Assembly: GCA_013375355.1 (NCBI GenBank)
Contig: JABXJV010000216.1
Span: 1 to 29,963, forward strand
Source: Candidatus Helarchaeota archaeon
GTDB lineage: Archaea > Asgardarchaeota > Lokiarchaeia > Helarchaeales > JABXJV01
DNA length: 29,963 nt
Reading direction: 5' to 3'
The notes under the pieces are model-generated. The model did no database searches, was not told where the DNA came from, and saw only the letters and a program-made list of their open reading frames with translations. Both the position numbers and the translations under genes were made by a program. Shown here in pieces: positions 1-7,572 of this stretch (the stretch's first letter is position 1; every line of letters begins with the position of its first letter).

Positions 1-516
1 CACTAGACCAAAAGATATTGATCCAAAGATAAGACAAAGCCCGGTGATAACGATCTGGGCAACGTCCCATGTTATACCCATTCTCATATAACCTGCTGAA
101 CCCATCTCTAAGATAAAAAGCATCAAAAAAAAACTATCTTTATCTACATTATATAAAAGCATGTATACCACTGCTGAACCCGATGCATCACTGACCATTT
201 GTTGAAGACCAATTATACTTAGAATAAGAATGACAATTAAACCTACCCATGAACCCATACCGACTCCGAAACCTGTACCTGATAAATTTTTACTATTCCA
301 AATGCCTCCCAACATAATCAAAAGGCACATGTTTATATTAATCACTGTACATAAGACCACAAGCATCCCAAGTATAGGTAAGCTTGCCATAGCGGGAGCA
401 AATAGAAGTACTATTGACGAAATAAAAGCTAAAAGTCCTAACACAAATCCTGTTGTATTTTCCAAGAATATCCCAACTGTTATTTGATATTTTATTCTAA
501 TATTGATTAAGTCCAA
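1..516 (-). CDS. Multi-pass membrane protein, 3' end cut off by window edge
   Basis: Reading the minus strand gives an uninterrupted 172-residue frame that runs off the left edge, so the C-terminus is missing. It is strongly hydrophobic, with about four to five likely membrane helices (for example residues 13-32 and a Leu/Ile-rich run after residue 90) separated by Gly/Met-rich loops. The start is taken as TTG at 516 (M-D-L-I-N-I-R), the only usual start codon after the upstream in-frame stop and before the first membrane segment; TTG starts are common in this window. It is divergent from the gene at 680, with an AT-rich 163-bp gap holding a TATA-like run near 571-580. I do not recognise the family; a transporter or integral membrane enzyme is possible. 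The plus-strand frame at 230-487 is its antisense shadow. Confidence 0.6.
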   Translation of the reverse strand, partial: MDLINIRIKYQITVGIFLENTTGFVLGLLAFISSIVLLFAPAMASLPILGMLVVLCTVININMCLLIMLGGIWNSKNLSGTGFGVGMGSWVGLIVILILSIIGLQQMVSDASGSAVVYMLLYNVDKDSFFLMLFILEMGSAGYMRMGITWDVAQIVITGLCLIFGSISFGLV

Positions 517-679
517 TTTAAATATTTCTCTTTTTTTGAATTCAGACCAATGCTCTACTTTTACCTAACTTTTTATATATATTTTTAAATGATTACAATA
601 ATAAGATTTTAAAAACAAAAGTTTTAGATGTTCATTCTAAATTATTTAATATTTCTTTTCTCCACTAAGCTGAACGATT

Positions 680-1576
680 ATGTCGAAAAAAAAGAAAAAC
701 AACGAGAATGAAGAAAAAGACATCACAAAGCAAGCTCGTGAAAATATACCTATAGAAGTTTGGAACACATTACCAGACCATATTAAAAAGGAAATTGACC
801 CGGATTACGAACCACCAGCACCAAAACCTATATTTAAAGGTGCTTCCCCCGATCTTACTGAATCTCTCAACCGTTTGCGCGATGGATTTGAGAAAATCGG
901 TCTTACCCTTATTGGTCGGATGGGTGAATTTGCAACTACTCTTGAACGTGTTATGATGGCAGTGGCTCGAATTGACAAAGTCGAAAATCTAGTTTCAGAA
1001 ATAAAATACTTTCTTAAAGGCCTTCAAAAAACACTTGATAATGTGGATTCTACATTAAATAAATTAGACACAACAGTAATAGCATTTGAATTAGAAAATA
1101 TTAAAAAAATGTTACAACGTGGAATTCCAACCACAACAGCTCCTGTAAGCCCTCAGCCTGCAAAAGTCAGTCCCAAACCAACTCCAGTAAGTGCCAAAGT
1201 AGATAGTTCCAAAGCTGCAAAACCCACCCCGAAACCAGCTGTATCAATAAAACCAGAAGAAGAAGTTGTTGTATCTGGTGATTTACAACTCGAAAAACTC
1301 ATTAAAGAAAAATCTAGACCAAAAGAGAAAGTCCAAAAAGTTTTCGTATTTATGAATAATTTGCTCAATTCAGAAATATCATATCCTACACTGGTAAAAA
1401 ATCTTGAATTGACGCGTGATGCTATTTCACAATGTTACAAATGGGTTCCAACTCTGTATGACATCGGTAAATCCGTTAGAAAATATAAACCAAAAAAGGA
1501 TGCAAAGTTATCTCCTGAAACTATAAATGAAGTAAAGCATAGCCTTGAGCAGTGGGAGAAAAAAATTCTCGGTTAA
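680..1576 (+). CDS. Coiled-coil protein with Pro-rich linker, unknown function
   Basis: A 298-residue soluble protein with no signal peptide or membrane helix. The N-terminus is Lys/Glu/Asn-rich and charged (1-50). Residues about 57-150 form a helical, coiled-coil-like stretch with spaced Leu/Ile/Val. Residues about 153-195 form a Pro/Thr/Ser/Lys linker with repeated PKP/TPKP units. Residues 200-298 form a compact helical, basic C-terminal part that could be a small winged-helix-like fold, though this is a guess. A coiled coil joined to a disordered Pro/Ala/Ser linker and a small terminal domain recurs at 25212 in this window. It is monocistronic, with the convergent neighbour at 1695. The ATG at 680 is preceded by an AT-rich region without a clear ribosome site. 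Function unknown; a scaffold or adaptor is plausible. Confidence 0.75.
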   Translation: MSKKKKNNENEEKDITKQARENIPIEVWNTLPDHIKKEIDPDYEPPAPKPIFKGASPDLTESLNRLRDGFEKIGLTLIGRMGEFATTLERVMMAVARIDKVENLVSEIKYFLKGLQKTLDNVDSTLNKLDTTVIAFELENIKKMLQRGIPTTTAPVSPQPAKVSPKPTPVSAKVDSSKAAKPTPKPAVSIKPEEEVVVSGDLQLEKLIKEKSRPKEKVQKVFVFMNNLLNSEISYPTLVKNLELTRDAISQCYKWVPTLYDIGKSVRKYKPKKDAKLSPETINEVKHSLEQWEKKILG

Positions 1577-1694
1577 TAAATTAATTTTAAATTATAATTT
1601 TATGAATTAGTCCCATATGACTATTAATATAACCTATATTAAATTTCATTAAAAATAATTGAGTTTAAATTCTTATTTTTGATAAATACCGTTT

Positions 1695-2636
1695 TCATCT
1701 TAATTGAACAATATAAACGGGTATATCTTCACCGATCGAACTAGTTTCACTAAGTTTTTTTTGCAATTCTTCATTTTTTTGCATTAATGTTGAGATATCT
1801 TTCTGTAACTTGGATATTTCTGATCTTTGTCTATTCTTCATATCTTCATTTTTTTTACGTAATTGTTCTATTTCTTGTTCTTTATTCTTCAATCTTTGTT
1901 GTATGGGTCTAATTTCATCATAATCACTGATTTTTTCTTTTAATTTTAGTCTTAATTCTGCGATTTTTGCTTCTTTTAACGCCATTTCTTTAGATAAAGC
2001 TTCAAGAGCTTCTTTATTTATAATATTTTCCTGTTTTTGGGAGGCTATTACTTCCAATTCTTCAAATTTTTGCTTTATAATATCATGATCTTGCTTAAGT
2101 GTGTTCAGTTCATGTTCAAGATCTGAAATATCTTTTTCTTTTTTATTCATTTGTTCTTTTAATTCATTTGATTTGTTTTCAAATTCTTTCTCATTTTCTT
2201 TTAATTGATGTCTACTTTCTGCTAGGTCATTCTGTAAAAATTGAATTTCAACATCTTTTTCAGAATTTTCCTGTTCTGTTTTTTCTAGCGCAACATTTTT
2301 TTCCTCAAGAATTCTTGATAATTCTTTAATCTGCTCAAGATTTATTAAGTCAATTTTGCCCAGCTCTATATTTTTGGTCCTTTGTTTATATGTATTTTTC
2401 TTCTGTTCGGCTTTTAGTTGTTTCATCAACCTATTTTGTTCTTTTATAAGCTTAACTGCCTGATATTCAGCCATTTTTTTATCTTTTTTGAGGGCTAATA
2501 TTTCTTTCTCGAGTTTGATATTCTTATCAAATTTTTCAGCTTTCTCTTGTTCTAGTTTGGAAAATTGCAGTACTAATTCTTTAATCCGAGCTTCAAGCTC
2601 TTTTTTACTTAATTTTTTCATTTCTTTACTTTCCAT
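1695..2636 (-). CDS. Long coiled-coil protein
   Basis: A 313-residue protein made almost entirely of Lys/Glu/Gln/Leu with heptad-like spacing from about residue 5 to 298, with hardly any Pro or Gly, so it should be one long alpha-helical coiled coil. Only the last 15 or so residues (ending IGEDIPVYIVQLR) look different and could be a short strand-like tail. There is no signal peptide, membrane segment or ATPase motif, so it is not an SMC or Rad50 protein. It starts at ATG 2636 and lies 186 bp downstream of the geranylgeranyl reductase on the same strand, so it is probably a separate unit. Database matches to myosin- or golgin-like proteins would be compositional. Likely structural or tethering, by inference. 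Confidence 0.75.
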   Translation of the reverse strand: MESKEMKKLSKKELEARIKELVLQFSKLEQEKAEKFDKNIKLEKEILALKKDKKMAEYQAVKLIKEQNRLMKQLKAEQKKNTYKQRTKNIELGKIDLINLEQIKELSRILEEKNVALEKTEQENSEKDVEIQFLQNDLAESRHQLKENEKEFENKSNELKEQMNKKEKDISDLEHELNTLKQDHDIIKQKFEELEVIASQKQENIINKEALEALSKEMALKEAKIAELRLKLKEKISDYDEIRPIQQRLKNKEQEIEQLRKKNEDMKNRQRSEISKLQKDISTLMQKNEELQKKLSETSSIGEDIPVYIVQLR

Positions 2637-2822
2637 ACAAAACCCTCAAAATCTAGAAATTGAAAACATATAATCTAAAATCTGAGTTATAATATACAAA
2701 ATTCGATATTTTAAACTTTAATAATATTTAGGTATTCATAAATAAATATTCAATTTCATAAATACGAAGAATTCTATTGATTATTAAAAATTGAGGAAAA
2801 ATTGGATTAATTATTAGATTAT

Positions 2823-4031
2823 TTAATCTTTTTTAAGCACATTTCTAATTAAATTTAAGATTTTTGTCATCAATTCTGGTGGAATATCATCTACTCCCTC
2901 TTCTGTCAAAGCCAGTTTTATGAGTTTCTGTACATCTGAGTTAGAACTTGCCAAATTAATTAGTGCATTAACAATATTATTGAGATCATCCATCAATAAA
3001 TCTCTAAAAATTTTATGTGCCGAAAAAATTGTGAAAAGATTCTCCTTTCGTAATTTACTCTTATATTTCTTTAATCCAGATGCTGAGAAGTCCCCTTTTT
3101 CAATAGCATCGATTGCCGTCTCAGCAGCCAGTTTTCCTGAAGTCATTCCATAACTAATTCCTTCTCCAATAATAGGAGATACGAATCCTACAGCATCTCC
3201 AACTCCCATAAAACCGTTTTTATATAATTTTTTTGAGATGCCTTGAATAGGAATTGGAAAATTGCTCTTCCAAATTATGTTAGTTTCCTTAAATTGTTTT
3301 TTTATACGTGGCCACTTCAGAAATTTATATAGATAATCCATGGGGTTTCCTTTAGATTTGAAAAGTCCTAAACCTACATTGGCAAGATCTTCAGAAAATG
3401 GAAAAACCCATGCATAAGCATTGGGCGCAATCTCGTTGGATAAATAAAATAAATTAATTGAGAATTCACCATCAAGCCCTTTATAACCTTTTACAAATGC
3501 GACAGCACAGAATCCAAGTTCTTCTCTTTTCCAATTATTTCGAATACCTGATTTTGGAACAATTCTTGATCCTACTCCATCGGCTGCAATTGTAATTTTT
3601 GATCTAAACTCCTTAATTCCATCAGGAGTTTTAACAACCACACCTTTCACAAAGTCATTCTCAACAATTATATCTTTAACAAATGATTCTTCTAATATTT
3701 CTGCACCACTATCAATTGCTCTATCTGCCAGAAATTTGTCAAAAACAGATCGTTTAACGTTCCAACCAAAATTTGGTTCAGATCTTAAAACAAAATTGTT
3801 ATTATTAGGTGCAATCATCATATTACCATTTATTTTCCTTTCAGATATTTTATTTGGGGGGAGATTAAACTCATCCCAAACATGCTTAGGTACGCTGCCC
3901 CCACATGGTTTTTCAAATCGAGGATCTAGTTTATGTCTTTCAAAAATTAGCACCTTCAAACCAGCACGTGCCGCAGTTTCACCTGCTATGGACCCCGAAG
4001 GACCAGATCCACTGATAATAACGTCATACAT
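2823..4031 (-). CDS. Geranylgeranyl reductase family FAD-dependent oxidoreductase
   Basis: Predicted flavoprotein that saturates isoprenoid chains of archaeal membrane lipids (digeranylgeranylglycerophospholipid reductase type). Numbered from the upstream GTG at 4040, the N-terminus has the FAD-binding GSGPSG motif (11-16) after a beta-strand, a CGGSVP segment near 46-51, the YAWVFPF motif (209-215) typical of the family, and the second FAD motif GVGDAVGF...GEGISYG (279-298) followed by SGKLAAE. The length (about 402 aa) is normal. I prefer ATG 4031, which places the Rossmann strand directly at the N-terminus; GTG 4040 would add three residues. It is the last gene of the queF-tgt-FmdE-like operon, separated from the FmdE-like stop by only about 10 bp. 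Alternative: a related flavoprotein acting on another isoprenoid such as a quinone or dolichol. Confidence 0.88.
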   Translation of the reverse strand: MYDVIISGSGPSGSIAGETAARAGLKVLIFERHKLDPRFEKPCGGSVPKHVWDEFNLPPNKISERKINGNMMIAPNNNNFVLRSEPNFGWNVKRSVFDKFLADRAIDSGAEILEESFVKDIIVENDFVKGVVVKTPDGIKEFRSKITIAADGVGSRIVPKSGIRNNWKREELGFCAVAFVKGYKGLDGEFSINLFYLSNEIAPNAYAWVFPFSEDLANVGLGLFKSKGNPMDYLYKFLKWPRIKKQFKETNIIWKSNFPIPIQGISKKLYKNGFMGVGDAVGFVSPIIGEGISYGMTSGKLAAETAIDAIEKGDFSASGLKKYKSKLRKENLFTIFSAHKIFRDLLMDDLNNIVNALINLASSNSDVQKLIKLALTEEGVDDIPPELMTKILNLIRNVLKKD

Positions 4032-4041
4032 AATGAACACT

Positions 4042-4461
4042 TTAATAAATTTCTATTTCAAATAATTCTGAATCTTTAAAATTTTTTACATTATCTGAAA
4101 ATTTCATCATTTCTGGACTATCTCTTTTTAATTTCAATGAAATGATTTTATTAACAACCTCATCTTTTACACTAATTTTTATCTTATTTGTTTTTGACTC
4201 GAATACAGCTTCTAAAATATCGCTTTCTAAAACACTAATATTATTCTTTCCTAAGGTGCATAATGAGGAAACTTGAATTCCATCAATTATACAAGAATAT
4301 GGTGCTTTTAATTTCGTTTTAACAATCGCTTTTAAAGAATGGATTTCTTTAGGTTTTAATTTTTCCCTTGCCAATAATCCCATTCTCAAACCTATGATTA
4401 AAAATGGACCTAAATGTCCATGAAATGCTGTAGCGTTTTTAACTAAATCATCCGTGAGCAT
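4042..4461 (-). CDS. FmdE-like small metal-binding domain protein
   Basis: A 139-residue protein resembling the FmdE domain (the family named after formylmethanofuran dehydrogenase subunit E). It has FHGHLGPF at 13-20, where the family usually has HGHxCPG, and C57-x-x-D-G-x-Q-x5-C68-T-L-G-K at 57-71, matching the family's CxxDGIQ...CTxGK pattern. The Cys of the first motif is replaced by Gly, so the metal site may be altered (H14, H16, C57 and C68 remain). Starts 1 bp after the TGT stop, and its own stop abuts the reductase start, so all are probably co-translated. There is no other formylmethanofuran dehydrogenase subunit in the window, so a role in methanofuran chemistry is not supported; a metal- or cofactor-handling role is possible. 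Confidence 0.75.
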   Translation of the reverse strand: MLTDDLVKNATAFHGHLGPFLIIGLRMGLLAREKLKPKEIHSLKAIVKTKLKAPYSCIIDGIQVSSLCTLGKNNISVLESDILEAVFESKTNKIKISVKDEVVNKIISLKLKRDSPEMMKFSDNVKNFKDSELFEIEIY

Positions 4462-4462
4462 A

Positions 4463-5584
4463 TTAAGTGGTTCCTTGATTTTCTTTGAGATATTTTTCCA
4501 GAAATGCTTCCTTAAATTCTAAAAATTCACCATTATTTATTGCATTTCTAATATTTTTCATTAAATTCATTAAAAAAGTTAAATTATGAATTATAATTAA
4601 TCGTTTACCCACAATTTCATTATCTTTGAAAAGGTGTGTTACAAATGAACTGGAATAATTTTTACAAGTAAAACAAGAACAGTCAGGGTCAATTGGAGTC
4701 GTTTCATTTAGATAGACTAATTTATTAAATCTATTAAGCCCGCTATGTGTATAACATCCTCCATGTCCCCCAGTCTTGGTTGGAAAAACTGAGTCAAAAA
4801 GATCTACTCCTCGTTCAACTGCTTCTAAAATATCTTGAGGAGTGCCTACTCCCATCAAGTGTATTGTTTTATTTTTTGGTAGTAATGGCACTGTATGATC
4901 TAAAACTTTATACATAATCTCTTTTGGTTCCCCCACACTCAAACCCCCAAGTGCATATCCTGGAAAATCTATTTCCAGCATCTTCTCAACACTTTTTTTT
5001 CGTAAGTCTATAAAAGTTCCTCCTTGAATTATCCCAATTAAAGTTTGTTCAGTAGAATTATGTAAATTTTTACAAATTCGAGCCCATTTTAAAGTAAATT
5101 CTAAGGATTTTTCATAATACTCATAATCTAGACCATAACGTGGGCATTCATCAAACGCCATTATAATATCTGCTCCGAGTTCGTGCTGAATTTCCATTGA
5201 AATATCTGGTGTGATGATATATCTTTGCCCATCATATGGATTTTTATATTCTATCCCATTTTCTTTTATTTTGGAATAAAATCGTGTTGACATAGCTTGA
5301 AATCCACCACTATCGGTGAAAATGGGCTTTGACCAATTGATATATTTATGTAGTCCGCCTAAAGTCTTAATTATTTCAAGACCAGGTCTTAGATACATAT
5401 GGAAGGCATTTACAATTATTGTTTGAGTTCCTATATCTTGCAATTCTGGGAAGGTCATTCCCTTTACAACCCCTTTAGTAGCACAACCTATGAACGCGGG
5501 GGTTTCTATCACTCCATGTTTTGTTCTTAGAATACCTGTTCTTGCACTAGATTTTGAATCTTTATTCTTTATTTTAAATTCCAT
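4463..5584 (-). CDS. tgt: tRNA-guanine transglycosylase, bacterial preQ1 type
   Basis: A 373-residue enzyme of the bacterial TGT length, lacking the C-terminal PUA-containing extension of archaeosine TGT. It exchanges guanine in tRNA for a 7-deazaguanine base. Residues seen: FTDSGGFQ with D91/S92, FDEC at 144-147, GIIQGG at 184-189, GGLSVGEP at 213-220, FDSVFPT with the nucleophile candidate D264, and zinc ligands C302, C304, C307 and H333. These are spaced as in the Zymomonas enzyme (D280, C318, C320, C323, H349, a constant shift of 16). The Val in GGLSVGEP and the Cys in FDEC mark the bacterial, preQ1-accepting form rather than the eukaryotic queuine form. It sits 22 bp after queF, which makes preQ1. 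Oddity: a bacterial-type anticodon-position TGT in an archaeon-like contig. Confidence 0.93.
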   Translation of the reverse strand: MEFKIKNKDSKSSARTGILRTKHGVIETPAFIGCATKGVVKGMTFPELQDIGTQTIIVNAFHMYLRPGLEIIKTLGGLHKYINWSKPIFTDSGGFQAMSTRFYSKIKENGIEYKNPYDGQRYIITPDISMEIQHELGADIIMAFDECPRYGLDYEYYEKSLEFTLKWARICKNLHNSTEQTLIGIIQGGTFIDLRKKSVEKMLEIDFPGYALGGLSVGEPKEIMYKVLDHTVPLLPKNKTIHLMGVGTPQDILEAVERGVDLFDSVFPTKTGGHGGCYTHSGLNRFNKLVYLNETTPIDPDCSCFTCKNYSSSFVTHLFKDNEIVGKRLIIIHNLTFLMNLMKNIRNAINNGEFLEFKEAFLEKYLKENQGTT

Positions 5585-5606
5585 TTATCCAAATAACCTT
5601 CTGCTT

Positions 5607-5987
5607 TTAGATTCCCTCAATAGCTCTTTCTATATCATCGCCTTCATCTTTATCCCAATATCTTCTAACAGAAGTAGAAATCCCACCTCGCACAGCAACT
5701 TCTAATTCAATAAATATCCAATTTGGTTCTATTACAGCTTTGAGGTCTTCCATTATTTTATTTATTAATTCTTCATGATAAATTCCTTCGTTTCTATAGT
5801 TCACCAGATATAATTTCAAAGATTTTAGCTCTATAATCTTCTCGTTAGGTTCATAAAGTAATCTAAGTGTATAAAAATCGGGTAACTGAGTAGTTGGACA
5901 AACTGCAGTCAACTCTGGAAATGTATGTTCACATACATATTGTTTGCCTTTGTTTATATTTTCAAAGGTTTTAAGTAAATCTCTCAT
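5607..5987 (-). CDS. queF: NADPH-dependent 7-cyano-7-deazaguanine (preQ0) reductase
   Basis: A 126-residue unimodular QueF (tunnelling fold) that reduces the nitrile of preQ0 to the aminomethyl group of preQ1. It has the catalytic pair C30 and D37 in VCPTTQLPD (equivalent to C55/D62 of Bacillus subtilis QueF), the QueF NADPH motif ELKSLKLY at 53-60 matching E(S/L)K(S/A)hK(L/Y)(Y/F/W), and the substrate-binding HE pair at 71-72. RGG at 100-102 also matches the family. Archaeal QueF-like amidinotransferases lack the NADPH motif, so this should be a true reductase. It is the first gene of the operon with tgt 22 bp downstream, and the pair is functionally coherent. The divergent JAMM gene begins 130 bp upstream. 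Confidence 0.92.
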   Translation of the reverse strand: MRDLLKTFENINKGKQYVCEHTFPELTAVCPTTQLPDFYTLRLLYEPNEKIIELKSLKLYLVNYRNEGIYHEELINKIMEDLKAVIEPNWIFIELEVAVRGGISTSVRRYWDKDEGDDIERAIEGI

Positions 5988-6090
5988 CTTTTTAACTTCT
6001 ATAAATTGGTCATTTTAGTAATATAAAGAATCAGTTTAATTAATTAAGAAATAATTAAAAGAAATATTAATTTTTTTAGCACTAGAAATT

Positions 6091-6100
6091 AATTTATATG
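6091..6100 (+). promoter_or_regulatory. TATA-like box of the JAMM gene
   Basis: The run aatttatatg lies about 24 bp before the GTG at 6118, the spacing expected if transcription starts at or near the start codon. No ribosome-binding site is seen between them. Judged by eye only; the surroundings are AT-rich, so chance occurrence is possible. Confidence 0.35.
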
Positions 6101-6117
6101 AATGATATAAAAATACG

Positions 6118-6765
6118 GTGTTTAAAATTAATTCTGACGAAAATCTCGGAAAAGTTATAATTGAAAAATCAGCACTTCAAAATGCTTTAAGTCATGTGGC
6201 AGAATATGGAAATTTTAGGCTTTCGCGTCGTAAATGGAAAGAGGTGTATGGGTTATTAATTGGTAAGTTAAAAAATAATGATTTAATTGTTAATAATGTA
6301 TTTCCTATGACTCACGGTAGCTCGATATTTGTAGAATTTGAAAAAGAACATTATATACTTGCAGCACAAATTAATGATATTATTGCTGAAAAAGGTGATT
6401 TTTTCGTAGGTTGGTACCATTCACATCCTGGTTTAGGGTTTTTCCTTTCAGGAACCGATGTTTTAACACAATTAGGGTTTCAAGATGTGAATCCTCATGC
6501 AATAGCAATTGTTTTTGATCATAAGGAATTAGAAAGAGAAAATGAAACATTTAAAATCTTCCGCTTATATGATACATTGGAAGGAATTTGTTCTAAATAC
6601 TATGTTGTAGATTATGAACTCAAAGGTCTAAAGGATGAATCCAAGTTAGAATTTATAGAAAAAATATATTATAGAATAACTCATTCTTTGGAAATTAAAA
6701 AGATTAGAAAAGTAGAAAGCAGTGCAAGAAATAATATTGAAAAATGGCTTAAGCTGGAAGATTAA
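6118..6765 (+). CDS. JAMM/MPN metalloprotease, Rpn11-like
   Basis: A 215-residue protein with an MPN core and complete JAMM zinc motif: E42 in KEVYGLLIG, then H101-S-H103-P followed by S111 and D114 (GWYHSHPGLGFFLSGTD). The block closely resembles the Rpn11/CSN5 signature, where it removes ubiquitin-like tags at an isopeptide bond. Residues about 160-215 form a helical C-terminal tail, shorter than in Rpn11. No ubiquitin, E1, E2 or E3-like gene is visible within the window. The start is GTG 6118; the TATA-like run at 6091-6100 lies about 24 bp upstream and no Shine-Dalgarno is seen, consistent with a leaderless message. Alternatives: RadC- or prokaryotic JAB-type peptidase, less likely given the WYHSHPG...LSGTD block. 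Confidence 0.88.
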   Translation: MFKINSDENLGKVIIEKSALQNALSHVAEYGNFRLSRRKWKEVYGLLIGKLKNNDLIVNNVFPMTHGSSIFVEFEKEHYILAAQINDIIAEKGDFFVGWYHSHPGLGFFLSGTDVLTQLGFQDVNPHAIAIVFDHKELERENETFKIFRLYDTLEGICSKYYVVDYELKGLKDESKLEFIEKIYYRITHSLEIKKIRKVESSARNNIEKWLKLED

Positions 6766-6822
6766 TATAAAAAAATTACAAAATTATCAATTAATTTTTA
6801 ATCTTGGATTTTATTTAAAAGT

Positions 6823-7470
6823 TTACTCTATTGGAGTCCCGCAATTTGGACATACTTCAGCATCATAATCAACTTCTGCACTACAATTAGGACAATTGAC
6901 TCCAAGGACTGAAAAAACTTCATCCAATTCAGATGATGCTTGGGCAGGTTGTGTTGGTGCAGGATGGGTAGGGTGATTTTGTCCAAAAGATATAACTGGT
7001 TCAGTAGGCGGGGTCTCGGTTGAAATTTCTGGCTGGATAACATTTTCATTTGTTAATTCAACAGGTTGGGAAATGGCGGTTGAATAAGTTGACCAAAAAC
7101 TATCTGGTTTGCTGGCTGTTTGTTTCGTTCTTATTGCAGGTTTAGGTTTTGCTTGCACTGTTGATGGGGTAGGCAGAGCACCTGTTTTTTGAAAATCATC
7201 AACTTGTTTCAATAAAGTTGCCATCTTTGCACCTAAATCCATCTCATCAATAGGATTATCTTTTAATGAATATTTACGCCCAACTATATCACGTATATTG
7301 TCTGTTATTACAGCAGAAGTTACTTTTTTTAGCTTAACAACTTTGAGAACCTTATTGTTGGTATTATCTATTACTCTCATAGCCCATTTCTTTCTAACTG
7401 ATGCAATTTGAAAGGAACATGGGGTGCCTTTCACCGGAATCTTCTCTGTAATAAATTCTGTTTTTGCCAT
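6823..7470 (-). CDS. Zinc-ribbon protein with N-terminal globular domain and Pro-rich linker
   Basis: A 215-residue protein of unknown function. Residues 1-95 form a compact alpha/beta domain rich in Lys and Val (KVLKVVKLKKVTSAV). Residues about 98-182 are a low-complexity Pro/Thr/Ser/Gln linker. The C-terminus is a treble-clef-like zinc ribbon with C193-P-N-C196 and C207-P-N-C210, followed by a GTPIE tail typical of archaeal double-Cys ribbons. The start ATG 7470 is well set by a strong ribosome site, GGAGG on the minus strand at 7478-7482, 7 bp away, which suggests good expression. It is convergent with the JAMM gene (57 bp) and divergent from the hydrolase gene (102 bp). Possibly a recruitment adaptor; no enzyme motif seen. 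Confidence 0.8.
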   Translation of the reverse strand: MAKTEFITEKIPVKGTPCSFQIASVRKKWAMRVIDNTNNKVLKVVKLKKVTSAVITDNIRDIVGRKYSLKDNPIDEMDLGAKMATLLKQVDDFQKTGALPTPSTVQAKPKPAIRTKQTASKPDSFWSTYSTAISQPVELTNENVIQPEISTETPPTEPVISFGQNHPTHPAPTQPAQASSELDEVFSVLGVNCPNCSAEVDYDAEVCPNCGTPIE

Positions 7471-7477
7471 ATTGAGT

Positions 7478-7482
7478 CCTCC
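7478..7482 (-). promoter_or_regulatory. Strong Shine-Dalgarno site fixing the start at 7470
   Basis: Minus-strand GGAGG sits 7 bp upstream of ATG 7470. Few genes in this window have so complete a site. Confidence 0.7.
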
Positions 7483-7572
7483 GACCAGTTACACATTAAA
7501 TTTGAAAATATTAATTAATAAGAATTTTTGTGTTTATTTAACAATATCTTAACTTTATAAGGGTATTTTCAC

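Noticed and set aside
230..487. Plus-strand open frame of 85 codons
   Set aside because: It is antisense to a longer open, hydrophobic minus-strand frame that runs off the window edge; its Pro/Ile-rich composition is what the reverse of a membrane protein gives.
1695..2636. SMC/Rad50 or myosin-like protein
   Set aside because: No Walker motifs or hinge; only coiled-coil composition.
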